A stretch of DNA of 64,000 bases. Origin: Exiguobacterium antarcticum DSM 14480. Lineage in GTDB: Bacteria > Bacillota > Bacilli > Exiguobacteriales > Exiguobacteriaceae. The DNA lies in NCBI RefSeq assembly GCF_000685865.1, contig NZ_JMKS01000003.1, positions 1,054,001 to 1,118,000 of the forward strand, in the 5' to 3' direction. Position numbers and translations under genes: made by a program. Under the pieces are notes generated by a model. The model had not been told where the DNA came from. It was given only the letters and a program-made list of their open reading frames with translations, and ran no database searches. Shown here piece after piece: positions 44,953-54,172 of this stretch (positions are counted from its first letter, which is position 1; every line of letters begins with the position of its first letter).

Positions 44953-45693
44953 ATGTATGCAGTAGAAGTAGAAGGATTATCCGTTTCGTATTTCGAGACG
45001 ACCGCACTCGAACAGCTCTCCGCCCGCTTCACGATGGGACAACTCGTAGGGATCATCGGTCCGAACGGTGCCGGAAAATCAACCTTCATCAAAGCCATCA
45101 TGGGATTGATTCCGTCAGAGGCTACCACCATCACCTTGCTTGGTTTATCGACCAAAGAGGCTCGAACGCGTGTCGCTTATGTACCACAACGAAGTGCCAT
45201 CGACTGGGATTTCCCGATTCGTGTCCTCGATGCCGTCCTGATTGGCTGTTATCCGAAACTGGGGCTGTTCAAACGACCACGTAAGCAACACCGGCAACTC
45301 GCCATGTCTTGCCTCGAACGGGTCGGAATGCAAGATTATGCGAACCGTCAAATCGGAGAATTGTCGGGTGGCCAACAACAACGCGTCTTTTTAGCCCGCG
45401 CCTTAGCACAAGAAGCAGAACTCTTACTGCTCGACGAACCATTTGTCGGTGTCGATGCCGGTAGCGAACGGGTCATCATCGACTTGTTACGCACGTTGCG
45501 TGACGAAGGCAAAACGATTGTCGTCGTCCACCACGATTTAAGTAAGGCTGCCGATTACTTTGATACCCTGTTGCTCCTCAATCGACGAATGATTGCCGTC
45601 GGATCACCCACTGATGTCTTACAGGCCAAAACGATTGAAGGCGCGTATGGAAACCCGCTCGCCTTCCTTCAGAAAGTCGAGGTCTCCTCATGA
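44953..45693 (+). CDS. mntB: Manganese/zinc ABC transporter ATP-binding protein
   Basis: A 246-residue ABC ATPase: Walker A GPNGAGKSTF, Q-loop VAYVPQRSAIDWDFPI (typical of the metal-ion family), signature LSGGQQQRVFLARAL, Walker B LLLLDEPFVGVD and HHD. Its stop overlaps the permease start by 4 bases. The upstream MntR-type boxes point to manganese as main substrate. Confidence 0.9.
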   Translation: MYAVEVEGLSVSYFETTALEQLSARFTMGQLVGIIGPNGAGKSTFIKAIMGLIPSEATTITLLGLSTKEARTRVAYVPQRSAIDWDFPIRVLDAVLIGCYPKLGLFKRPRKQHRQLAMSCLERVGMQDYANRQIGELSGGQQQRVFLARALAQEAELLLLDEPFVGVDAGSERVIIDLLRTLRDEGKTIVVVHHDLSKAADYFDTLLLLNRRMIAVGSPTDVLQAKTIEGAYGNPLAFLQKVEVSS

Positions 45694-46550
45694 ATTTCAT
45701 CGATTTCATCCAAGCCATCACCGAATATGACTTTTTACAAAAAGCCCTCGTGACCTCGGTCATGGTCGGCATCATCTGCGGCGTCATCGGCTGCTTCATC
45801 ATCCTGCGTGGTATGTCCTTGATGGGGGACGCGATCTCGCATGCGGTCTTACCCGGTGTCGCGATTTCTTATTTACTCGGCATCAACTTCTTTATCGGTG
45901 CCGTCGCGACAGGATTGTTGACGGCGCTCGGAATCGGATTCGTCAGTCAAAACAGCCGGATCAAAAACGATACCGCCATCGGGATTTTGTTTACGTCGGC
46001 CTTCGCCCTCGGCATCATTCTGATTTCGTTTCTGCGGAGCAGCAGCGATCTGTACCATATCCTATTCGGAAACGTCCTTGCGGTCCGCCCGAGTGACATG
46101 TGGATGACACTCGTCATCGGCATCATCGTCCTTGGTGCAATCTATCTGTTTTATAAAGAATTATTGGTCACCTCGTTTGATCCGACGATGGCAGCGGCCT
46201 ACGGCTTATCGACACGATTGGTCCATTACCTGCTGATGACGATGCTGACGCTCGTGACGGTCGCATCGCTCCAGACGGTTGGTATCATCCTCGTCGTCGC
46301 CATGCTGATTACACCGGCTGCGACCGCGTATCTGTTAACGAATCGTCTATCCCGAATGATTTTCCTGTCGGCTGGTTTCGGGACGCTTTCTTCAATCATT
46401 GGTCTATATTTCAGTTTTACCTATAACCTCTCTTCCGGCGCCTCGATCGTCCTGGTCGCAACTGCCCTGTTTGCAGTTGTGTTCATCTTTTCCCCACGCC
46501 ACGGGTTGCTTCGGAAGTGGAAATCACCTAAAAAGGAGCTTACGACATGA
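45690..46550 (+). CDS. mntC: Manganese/zinc ABC transporter permease
   Basis: A 286-residue permease of the ABC-3 family with eight to nine hydrophobic helices. Signatures: IICGVIGCFIILRGMSLMGD, AISHAVLPGVAISYLLG and GIILVVAMLITPAATAYLL. Overlaps both neighbours by 4 bases, so translation is coupled through the operon. The gene names follow Bacillus mntABCD use and could differ. Confidence 0.9.
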   Translation: MNFIDFIQAITEYDFLQKALVTSVMVGIICGVIGCFIILRGMSLMGDAISHAVLPGVAISYLLGINFFIGAVATGLLTALGIGFVSQNSRIKNDTAIGILFTSAFALGIILISFLRSSSDLYHILFGNVLAVRPSDMWMTLVIGIIVLGAIYLFYKELLVTSFDPTMAAAYGLSTRLVHYLLMTMLTLVTVASLQTVGIILVVAMLITPAATAYLLTNRLSRMIFLSAGFGTLSSIIGLYFSFTYNLSSGASIVLVATALFAVVFIFSPRHGLLRKWKSPKKELTT

Positions 46551-47464
46551 CGTTTACACGATTCATCCCCTTGGCTGGTCTCGCCGTCTTACTGGCCGGC
46601 TGTTCTCCGGATTCTGCGGACGATGGAAAACTGCAGGTCGTCACGACTTATTCGATTTTAGAAGATATGGCACGTGTCGTCGGCGGTGAGCACGTCGACG
46701 TCCACAGCATGGTCAAGATCGGTGCCAATCCACATGAATACGATCCGCTTCCGACGGACGTCCGGAAGATGGCGGACGCCGATGTCGTCTTTTATAATGG
46801 CTTGAACCTCGAAGCCGGTGGATCGTGGTTCAACAAACTACGTTCGAGTACTAATAAAGACGGGAAAGACGCTCCGGTCTATCAACTGAGTAAAGGGGTC
46901 GATCCGAAATATCTGACGGCGGCAGGGAAAGAACAAGAAACCGATCCGCACGCTTGGCTTGATCTGAGCAACGGCATCCAGTACGTCGAAAACGTCAAAG
47001 ACGGATTGATCAAAGAGGACCCAGCAAATAAAGCGGACTATGAAAAAAATGCATCCACTTATATCGAAGAACTCAAAACACTGGATACAAAAGCGAAAAA
47101 ACGTTTTGCTGACATCCCGAAAGAACAACGGCATCTGATCACGAGTGAAGGCGCCTTTAAGTATTTCAGTGCCGCCTATGACTTTAAAGCCGATTATATC
47201 TGGGAAATCAATTCTGATAATCAAGGAACACCGGACCAAGTCCGGCGCATCGTCGATCTGATCAACCAACAGGACATCCCGGTTCTGTTCGTCGAGACAA
47301 GCGTTGACCGACGGAGCATGGAGACCGTCTCCCGTGAAACCGGTGTCCCGATTGGCGGCACACTCTACACGGATTCCCTTGGTGCAAAAGGAAAGGACGG
47401 CTCGACGTACTTGACGATGATGGAAGCCAATTTCGATACGATCGAACAACAATTGACACGCTGA
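46547..47464 (+). CDS. mntA: Metal-binding lipoprotein of the ABC transporter
   Basis: A 305-residue cluster A-I binding protein. Lipoprotein signal ending LAGC (Cys19), then the metal ligands in NPHEYDPLP (His), DPHAWLD (His), TSEGAFKYFSAAY (Glu) and YTDSLGAKG (Asp). The His-His-Glu-Asp set favours manganese over zinc. It delivers metal to the permease encoded just upstream. Confidence 0.93.
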   Translation: MTFTRFIPLAGLAVLLAGCSPDSADDGKLQVVTTYSILEDMARVVGGEHVDVHSMVKIGANPHEYDPLPTDVRKMADADVVFYNGLNLEAGGSWFNKLRSSTNKDGKDAPVYQLSKGVDPKYLTAAGKEQETDPHAWLDLSNGIQYVENVKDGLIKEDPANKADYEKNASTYIEELKTLDTKAKKRFADIPKEQRHLITSEGAFKYFSAAYDFKADYIWEINSDNQGTPDQVRRIVDLINQQDIPVLFVETSVDRRSMETVSRETGVPIGGTLYTDSLGAKGKDGSTYLTMMEANFDTIEQQLTR

Positions 47465-47561
47465 GAACTGTCATCGAATCGCCATTCGTTTCTTTTCGAT
47501 TCCCCCCTACTCCGACGTATACTAAAAGAACGACATCAAACGACGAGGGTGAGGAATGGCT

Positions 47562-48059
47562 ATGCCAAGAAAAACAGGATGGATGATCGTCACGCTTTCA
47601 GCCAGTCTTGCGCTTGCTGCCTGCGGACAGGCGGAGCAAAAAACGGCATCACACACCGATCATGCAAAACATACGACACATGCGGGTACCGATCAGTTGG
47701 AACAGACAAGCTCCCCAACGCTTGCCCCGTCGTTCTTAAAAGAAACAGATTCTTCGACCCAGACGATTTATCTGTCTGTCGCAAAACATCAGGATCTTCT
47801 CGAGAAGATGCCCTGTTACTGTGGCTGTGGCGAGTCAGCTGGACATACGAGTAACTATGACTGTTTCATCGCGGACCAGACGGAAAGTGGCCAGACGACG
47901 TGGACGACTCACGGCATCACGTGCGGAACATGCCTCGATATTGCCGCGCAATCCATCGTCGCCTATCAACAAGGCACACCAATCAAACAGATTCGGGATG
48001 ACATCGATACGGCGTATGCCAAGACGGGTGCGACACCAACTCCCACTCCCGCTCTCTGA
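47562..48059 (+). CDS. PCYCGCG-motif lipoprotein
   Basis: A 165-residue lipoprotein (lipobox LAAC) with a His-rich stretch after the cysteine and the motif MPCYCGCGESAGHTSNYDC, followed by GITCGTCLDIAAQ. The family (PCYCGCG) is found in Bacillales and probably binds metal by its clustered cysteines. ATG at 47562 is better spaced from GGTGAGG than the one 6 bases earlier. It follows the manganese transporter genes by 97 bases and could be a metal chaperone, but this is inference. Confidence 0.85.
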   Translation: MPRKTGWMIVTLSASLALAACGQAEQKTASHTDHAKHTTHAGTDQLEQTSSPTLAPSFLKETDSSTQTIYLSVAKHQDLLEKMPCYCGCGESAGHTSNYDCFIADQTESGQTTWTTHGITCGTCLDIAAQSIVAYQQGTPIKQIRDDIDTAYAKTGATPTPTPAL

Positions 48060-48069
48060 TTCAAAAAGC

Positions 48070-48319
48070 GGGGCTGACTCAAAAGTGAGGACCGTCTCTC
48101 GATTAAAAGGAATGAAGGGAGGTGCCCCCGTAAAAAGATGGGATCATCGGCCATTTGATTGATGGAGGACGGAAACGTTCATCCTCGACTCCTAGGGGAA
48201 AAGGAAGCGCGATTAGCGCTTCCGTCAGGAATAGGTAAGACCCGGCATGACCGCATGGAATGCAGGCTGCCGCGGCTTACCTTCCGCCCATGGAAAGCGA
48301 GGATGTCGAACCGTCCGTC
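48070..48319 (+). repeat. Composite hairpin repeat, copy C
   Basis: Begins with GGGGCTGACTCAAAA (48070-48084), like the left end of copy A. The core (48167-48319) is a long hairpin: GACGG..GTTCATCCTCG pairs with CGAGGATG..AACCGTCCGTC; inside are GACTCCTAGGGGAAAA, a GGAAGCGC/GCGCTTCC hairpin, GGAATAGGTAAGACCC and GGCTTACCTTCC. The last pair replaces GAGACAAACAAG/CTTGTGTCTC of copies A and B with compensating changes. It fills the gap to the next gene. Confidence 0.75.
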
Positions 48320-48341
48320 ACAAAGATTGATTTGGTCAGAC

Positions 48342-48779
48342 TTATTTGCGGGAACGAGCTGTCGCATGAAGGACAAGTGGTTTCCCAGAAAGCAATTCCT
48401 CGAGTTGATAATACGTATGCGAACGGATCGGTTGACTCGTTCGAGGAAGATGGCGCAATTCATATGCCACTTCCAAAAGATAAAACTTATAGGTCTCGGC
48501 TTCTTCAAAACCAAAGCTGATCCGCCGTGCTTCTATGTAGCCCAGCAAACGTCGTTGTTGTTCGAGCGACAAGCGTTGCACTTGCGGGGCGATCAATTCA
48601 CCCGGATGAAGGATCAGTTCCCGTTCTGTTCGATAAAGTCGATTCATGACCCCGTGTTCCCGTCGTAAGGCAATCAACTTGGCGGGTTGGTAGGAGCGGG
48701 GATAGGGATGCGCGTGGACCAGGTACCGTTCAATGATTGATTGGGTCGGGGCGGCCGGAAAAGAAATGATATCATGCAT
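48342..48779 (-). CDS. Hypothetical protein
   Basis: A 145-residue soluble protein with no signal peptide or membrane segment; family not recognised. ATG at 48779 is set by AAAAGGAG 9 bases upstream. It is rich in Arg, Leu and Tyr, with a predicted helical middle (LSLEQQRRLLGYIEARRISF). Proximity of its stop to repeat copy C suggests the repeat acts as its terminator. No clear link with its neighbours. Confidence 0.65.
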   Translation of the reverse strand: MHDIISFPAAPTQSIIERYLVHAHPYPRSYQPAKLIALRREHGVMNRLYRTERELILHPGELIAPQVQRLSLEQQRRLLGYIEARRISFGFEEAETYKFYLLEVAYELRHLPRTSQPIRSHTYYQLEELLSGKPLVLHATARSRK

Positions 48780-48952
48780 ACGTTTCGACTCCTTTTTCAT
48801 AGAATATACGCAATCTAGTTTACTACAATTTCCCAACTGGATTTTCGTATGCCTCAGGAAGGAAATCAGTTTTCAAGTTTTAGACCGGGTTTCGTTTTTG
48901 TTGGCGCGTGGAACAGTTTCAAAGATACTTATTTTTGAAAGGATGATGATCC

Positions 48953-49975
48953 GTGTCGCAAATGAAAGCAATCGGTTTCCAGCAACATTTACCCATCAAA
49001 GAAGCCAACAGTTTAATCGATCTCGAAATCGAGCGTCCCGTTGCACAAGGACAAGATGTACTGGTCGAAGTCAAAGCCGTCTCAATCAATCCGGTCGATA
49101 CGAAAGTCCGTGCTCATGGTTCGGATGAGAGCGAACCTAAAATCATCGGCTACGACGCAGCCGGTATCGTCGTCGAAGTCGGCGATCAGGCTTCGCTTTT
49201 TTCCGTTGGTGACGAAGTCTATTATGCCGGTGCGATCAACCGCCCTGGTTCGAACAGTGATTTTCAACTCGTTGATGAACGCATCGTCGCGAAAAAACCA
49301 GGCCGTCTGACATTTAGTGAGGCAGCAGCCCTTCCACTGACGGCCTTGACGGCGTATGAAGCATTGACGGATCGTCTCCACCTGACGTTTGATGCCAAAT
49401 CAAATCTCGAGAAGACGATGCTGATCATCGGGGCAGCAGGCGGTGTCGGATCGATTGCGACACAACTCGCGAACAAGGCCGGTCTGACCATCATCGGGAC
49501 GGCTTCCCGACCGGAAACCATCGACTGGGCAAAAGCCCATGGAGCTCATCACACGATCAATCACCACGAAGACTTCCGCCAGCAACTCGAGCAGCTCGGG
49601 TATCATCATGTCGACTATATCTTTTGTCTGAACGCGACCGATCAGCATTTTGAGGCGATGGTCGATGTCATCGCACCGCAAGGCATGATTTGCAGTATCG
49701 TCGAAACGGACCAGAAACTCGACTTGAGTGCGTTGCAACAAAAAAGTGCGACATTTGTTTGGGAGTTCATGTTCACCCGCTCCTTGTTCGAGACACCGGA
49801 CATGATCCGGCAACATGAAATTCTGACACAAGTCGCGACCTGGCTTGATGAAGAAACCCTTGAGACGACCGTCACCCAGACATTAATCGGTCTGAATGCA
49901 GCCAACTTAAAAGAAGCCCACCGACTTGTCGAGAGTGGCAAGACAATCGGGAAAATCGTCGTCGAGCAACAGTAA
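48953..49975 (+). CDS. Zinc-type alcohol dehydrogenase family / quinone oxidoreductase
   Basis: A 340-residue medium-chain dehydrogenase/reductase. GroES-like N-terminal domain (VSINPVDTKVRAHG, IGYDAAGIVVEVG, VGDEVYYAG) and Rossmann domain with GAAGGVGSIATQLANKAG. The zinc-ligand cysteines are absent, so it belongs to the zinc-independent quinone reductase branch. GTG at 48953 is taken as start; ATG at 48962 is possible. Followed by a strong terminator. Confidence 0.9.
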   Translation: MSQMKAIGFQQHLPIKEANSLIDLEIERPVAQGQDVLVEVKAVSINPVDTKVRAHGSDESEPKIIGYDAAGIVVEVGDQASLFSVGDEVYYAGAINRPGSNSDFQLVDERIVAKKPGRLTFSEAAALPLTALTAYEALTDRLHLTFDAKSNLEKTMLIIGAAGGVGSIATQLANKAGLTIIGTASRPETIDWAKAHGAHHTINHHEDFRQQLEQLGYHHVDYIFCLNATDQHFEAMVDVIAPQGMICSIVETDQKLDLSALQQKSATFVWEFMFTRSLFETPDMIRQHEILTQVATWLDEETLETTVTQTLIGLNAANLKEAHRLVESGKTIGKIVVEQQ

Positions 49976-49978
49976 CTA

Positions 49979-50028
49979 AAAACAGTTCTTCCTTCGATGA
50001 ATACATCAGAAGGAAGAACTGTTTTTTA
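49979..50028. terminator. Bidirectional terminator
   Basis: AAAAACAGTTCTTCCTTC...GAAGGAAGAACTGTTTTTT, an 18-base perfect stem with A and T runs. Confidence 0.9.
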
Positions 50029-50030
50029 AG

Positions 50031-50204
50031 TTAACGGGTGTTTCGGCGTTTCATTGAAAAAACGATTGCTGCAAACAAGGACAATAACCCTCCCGCCCAA
50101 CCGATCAGTGGCGCATATGAAAACGTATCCCGCAACAACATCCCACCGACAATCAGGATCGCAGCATCCGCTGCAAACAATACGGCTAAAAACCGAAAGT
50201 TCAT
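50031..50204 (-). CDS. Small membrane protein, 57 residues
   Basis: ATG at 50204 has AAAGGGGG 8 bases upstream and opens a 57-codon frame with two hydrophobic helices (LAVLFAADAAILIVGGMLL and PLIGWAGGLLSLFAAIVF) and a basic end KRRNTR. It is distinct from the longer overlapping frame that starts at a TTG. Length, strong ribosome binding site and hydrophobicity support it as a real gene. Function is unknown. Confidence 0.7.
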   Translation of the reverse strand: MNFRFLAVLFAADAAILIVGGMLLRDTFSYAPLIGWAGGLLSLFAAIVFSMKRRNTR

Positions 50205-50369
50205 TCAAATTTCCCCCTTTGAATATTTTTCTTCTTTCTTATTTCCCCTGATTTCTTACCACTCACACTCTGACGACATTTATTCATGAAACACATGGAG
50301 CAATTTTTGGTATGAATTTCTTGTATTTAAGATAATTTTCTAATAACGCTGTATTTTTAAGTGACGGTT

Positions 50370-51408
50370 TGTCAAATTAAGTGCAACACTTCTTCCGAGA
50401 AGACCTCGTATGCAGTTTTCCAGTTGAGACATTTCCGTGGTCTCCCATTGATCCAGGCGAGCGCTTGAGCGAGTTCAGAACGACTGACCTTTCCGAAATC
50501 CGTCCCCTTCGGGAAAAATTCACGGAGAAGACCATTGGCGTTCTCGTTACTTCCACGTTGCCAAGAAGAATACGGATCCGCAAAATACATCGGTACGCCT
50601 AACGTTTCACGAATTCGTTCATGACAGCTAAACTCTTTTCCACGATCTGTCGTCGCGGTTTGAAACGTTCCCGACGGGAAGTAGAGATGCAATGCTTTAA
50701 TCGCTGACTCCATCGAGGCAGCGGACCGATCCTCCATCGGCACAGCGAGATAGAAACGGCTCTTTCGCTCGACGAACGTTGCGACACATGCCTTGGATTT
50801 CCCTCTGGCTGAGACGACAGTATCCAGCTCCCAATGTCCAAACGTTTGGCGCCCTTTGACGTCGGCTGGACGTTTACTGATTGGTAATCCGACATTGAAG
50901 CGTCCACGCGTCTCACGTGGTTTCTGACGCTTTCCCTTTTGGCGAAGAAAACTAGAATTGGTCTCGACGAGGCCCGTATAGATCCAGCGATAAATTGTCT
51001 TGAAGGATAGTCCTTCTTCTTGGAATAAACGTCCGGCAATCTGTTCAGGCGACCATGTCTCGCGTAACTTTTCGAGGATACGAACTCCTTTTTCTAGCGT
51101 GAACTTCGTCCGTGCACCGCACTTCTTTTTGCGCTCAACATAACGCTGGTCAGCACAAGAAGCATCATAGTAAGGGTTTCGTTTTAATTCTCGTGAAATC
51201 GTAGAAGGTTGACGCCCCAGGCGTCCCGCAATCTTTCGGACGGATAAACCTAAATCGAGATACGTTTCTATTTTGACTCTTTCTGATGTGGTAAGATGAA
51301 TATAGCTCATAACAAATCCTCCGTTGAATGTGGTGTGGTAACTCCATTCTACACGAGGCCGTTATGGGCTTTTTGTGTTTTCCGTCAGGTGTTGCACTTA
51401 ATATTACA
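50370..51408 (-). mobile_element. IS30-family insertion sequence
   Basis: About 1039 bp, bounded by inverted repeats with core TTAAGTGCAACAC (TGTMAWATTAAGTGCAACAC at each end). One transposase gene fills it, with its stop codon in the right-hand repeat. The ends are approximate and the 2-3 bp target duplication could not be confirmed. Confidence 0.88.
50372..51310 (-). CDS. IS30-family transposase
   Basis: A 312-residue transposase. N-terminal helix-turn-helix YLDLGLSVRKIAGRLGRQPST and a second HTH (TWSPEQIAGRLFQEEG), then the DDE core: GHWELDTV (Asp), TTDRGKEFSCH (Asp) and SNENANGLLREFFPKG (Glu). The frame is complete, so the element may be active. GGAGG precedes the ATG. Confidence 0.93.
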   Translation of the reverse strand: MSYIHLTTSERVKIETYLDLGLSVRKIAGRLGRQPSTISRELKRNPYYDASCADQRYVERKKKCGARTKFTLEKGVRILEKLRETWSPEQIAGRLFQEEGLSFKTIYRWIYTGLVETNSSFLRQKGKRQKPRETRGRFNVGLPISKRPADVKGRQTFGHWELDTVVSARGKSKACVATFVERKSRFYLAVPMEDRSAASMESAIKALHLYFPSGTFQTATTDRGKEFSCHERIRETLGVPMYFADPYSSWQRGSNENANGLLREFFPKGTDFGKVSRSELAQALAWINGRPRKCLNWKTAYEVFSEEVLHLI

Positions 51409-51508
51409 ATTCGTCAAGTCTAAAAAATGTACGATTACGGTAAGAAATAGGTATAGTACTTACATCTATTATTGAGCACGCTGAAGCAAAGGGGTATCCA
51501 TAATTTAT

Positions 51509-53947
51509 ATGAGAAAATGGTTTAATCAAAAAATAAGTCGACAAATCATGTCTGCTTTCTACCTAATACTGATTACGCTTTCTGTTTCTTCGATCGCAGC
51601 ATACTTTTATACGAATCATCAAGTAATGGATGCCAAAAAAAGTTTAGATGCCATCAGCGAACGACAAGAACGCGCTACGACCTTATGGGATAACTGGCAG
51701 TCCTTACAATATGAGATGCGTGGGTACATCGTCTTTGGTGACGATGCCGTGCTTGATCTCGTTGAGGAAAAAACGGCGGCTCTTGAAAAAGAAACGAAGT
51801 GGTTCGAACAAAATGGTACTTACCGGGCCGATCAACTCTATGCGTCCGATGTCCGTGCACTTTATACGTCCTACACGACGTTCGTGATGCCAAGCTTGAT
51901 CAAATATGTCAAAGCCAAGCAAGACGGGACCGTCGACGAAGCATTCCTGCAAATGCCTAGTCTGACCTCGATGATGCCACAAGTGAAACGCGATCCGAAT
52001 CGAAAGTTTAAGATGAATGCGTCCGATAGTGAGACGATGCGCCAAAACGTCAATACGATGGAGAGTGTGTTTACGAATTATCGGACTGATCTGCAAGCAA
52101 AAGAAATGATGGCTAAGGACAAGCTGGTCAAACAAACGAAATATGCGGAATGGATTTGGCTCATCAACCTCCTGGTCCTTTTCTTCGTCATCCTGTTGAT
52201 CATCCGTCCGTTCATCGAGCGAACGACACGTCAAATCCAACTCCTTAGCAAGGAAAGTAAATTATTAGCGCAAGGACAACATACGGCTCCATTGATTCCG
52301 ATTAGTCGAACAGACGAAATCGGAGAACTGAGTAAATCATTCCATCAGATGGCAACAGCCCTGACCGACAACAAACACCGGTTGATGTCGTCGAATGATA
52401 ATCTGGAACAAGCCCTGCAGTTGACGTTACGCAACGAGGCACATTTAAAAATCCGGAATCAACTGACCGAGACACTTGCATCCCGTGATACCGTGACGGC
52501 TTACCCGGCCGTCATCGAAAAAATGGTCGAAATCACCGACTCGACGAATGGGTCGTTGATCTTTAAAGAAGGTACGACGGTCACGAATATCATTTCACAT
52601 GCAATGACGGAACAGGAACAGGATGAACTGATTTCTACGATTGAACCCGTGATCCGTAAAGCACGAAAAGACAGAGTGCCGCACACCGCACAATTTGCGG
52701 AACGATCGTTTGCCGTCACACCCGTGCTTGACGCCAGTACGGATGAAATCATTGCGTATATTTATCTGATGCGTCTCCATCGTCCGTTTGACCGTCAAGA
52801 ACAGGAAGAATTGGCCGCCTTCGCGCGGCAGCTTGCGTTATCATTACTGCGGATGCGGACGTTTGACGAGATTGGCCGGGAACGTGAAAAATCGGCTCGT
52901 CTGTTAAACTCCATCCGGGAGTCCATCCTCTATATCGAACCGGACGGACCGATGCAACTGATCAATCGTCCTCTGCTCGATTTATTTAATCATCCTTCTG
53001 CAACGGACTCCAAAGCAGATTGGTTGATTGAAGTCGACGACTCCATTACGAGTTTAAAATATCAAGTCGATCAACTGCCTGAGTTCGAACGCTATTTACG
53101 TCAAACCTTTGTCCATCGGGAAACAGGGGAAGGCATTACGTTTTCGATTGATCATGAAACACGGTTCATCAAGACCTATTCGGAAGAAATCCACTACGGC
53201 GGAAAATTCCGAGGCATTCTCCTTGTCTTGCGTGATGTGACAAATGAAGTCGAAATCGATCGCATCAAAAATGAACTCGTCTCGACGATTTCGCATGAAT
53301 TGCGGACACCTCTTTCCTCGATTTACGGATTCACGGAACTGATGATCCAGCGTGATTTACCAGCAAATCGGCAAAAGAAATATTTAGCAGCCGTCCATTC
53401 GGAAACGGAACGATTATCACTTTTGATCAACGATTTCCTTGACCTCCAACGCATGGAGGCGAATCACCAAAAATATACGTTCGAATCCTTTGACTTGATT
53501 CCGATGATGCAGGACTTGAGACAACTCCATAGCCTGTCTTCGTCCGATCATGACATCCAGATTTCCTCAGATATCCCGGTCCAGATCCTCCAGGGGGACT
53601 CGAAGAAAATCCGGCAGATGTTCGGAAACCTGATCAACAATGCCATTAAATATTCGCCGGCAGGAGGTCCGATTGAGATTCGATTGGAAGAACATCATGA
53701 TCGTATGACAGTCGCCATCACCGATCATGGAATCGGGATTCCCGCTTCCGCGATGAGCGAACTGTTCCAGAAGTTTTATCGGGTTGATAATTCCGATACC
53801 CGTAAGATTGGCGGGACAGGACTTGGTCTCTCGATCTGTCGTGAAATCGCCCGGGCCCACGACGGCGAGATTCATGTTGAATCCATCGAAGGACAAGGAT
53901 CGACGTTTACGGTTGAGTTGCCTCTGAATCCTCCACCACCGCTATAA
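51509..53947 (+). CDS. Membrane sensor histidine kinase with HAMP, GAF and PAS domains
   Basis: An 812-residue orphan kinase. Two membrane helices (about 12-32 and 215-232) enclose a CHASE3-like extracytoplasmic helical domain. HAMP (about 235-285), coiled coil, GAF (about 315-460), PAS (about 465-580) follow. The HisKA site STISHELRTPLSSIYGF has its His near residue 594. HATPase has NLINNAIKYSPAGGP, DHGIGIP and GGTGLGLSI. No response regulator gene is adjacent. The AAAGGGG site is 14 bases from the ATG, a long spacing, so the start is somewhat uncertain. Confidence 0.9.
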   Translation: MRKWFNQKISRQIMSAFYLILITLSVSSIAAYFYTNHQVMDAKKSLDAISERQERATTLWDNWQSLQYEMRGYIVFGDDAVLDLVEEKTAALEKETKWFEQNGTYRADQLYASDVRALYTSYTTFVMPSLIKYVKAKQDGTVDEAFLQMPSLTSMMPQVKRDPNRKFKMNASDSETMRQNVNTMESVFTNYRTDLQAKEMMAKDKLVKQTKYAEWIWLINLLVLFFVILLIIRPFIERTTRQIQLLSKESKLLAQGQHTAPLIPISRTDEIGELSKSFHQMATALTDNKHRLMSSNDNLEQALQLTLRNEAHLKIRNQLTETLASRDTVTAYPAVIEKMVEITDSTNGSLIFKEGTTVTNIISHAMTEQEQDELISTIEPVIRKARKDRVPHTAQFAERSFAVTPVLDASTDEIIAYIYLMRLHRPFDRQEQEELAAFARQLALSLLRMRTFDEIGREREKSARLLNSIRESILYIEPDGPMQLINRPLLDLFNHPSATDSKADWLIEVDDSITSLKYQVDQLPEFERYLRQTFVHRETGEGITFSIDHETRFIKTYSEEIHYGGKFRGILLVLRDVTNEVEIDRIKNELVSTISHELRTPLSSIYGFTELMIQRDLPANRQKKYLAAVHSETERLSLLINDFLDLQRMEANHQKYTFESFDLIPMMQDLRQLHSLSSSDHDIQISSDIPVQILQGDSKKIRQMFGNLINNAIKYSPAGGPIEIRLEEHHDRMTVAITDHGIGIPASAMSELFQKFYRVDNSDTRKIGGTGLGLSICREIARAHDGEIHVESIEGQGSTFTVELPLNPPPPL

Positions 53948-53949
53948 GC

Positions 53950-53989
53950 AAAACCGCGCCAGTTCCTGATGGGACTGACGCGTTTTTTT
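53950..53989 (+). terminator. Terminator after the sensor kinase
   Basis: CGCGCCAGTTCC pairs with GGGACTGACGCG, followed by seven T residues. Confidence 0.85.
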
Positions 53990-54172
53990 GATTGCAATCT
54001 ACCATGAATTATCACTACTAAAAACATCATTACTATACGTTGAAAAAATTAAAATTATCTTCAAAGTCAAATTATCTCAAAAAACGATTCCCTTTATATG
54101 TAAACGTCAAAAATATTTATTCTCATTTTCGTTATACTTAAACACGATAGAAAAACGAAGGAGGATATGAAC

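Noticed and set aside
50026-50208. 60-codon frame overlapping the small membrane protein
   Set aside because: It begins at a TTG and gives a Cys/Arg-rich non-hydrophobic peptide; the other frame has the better start and composition.
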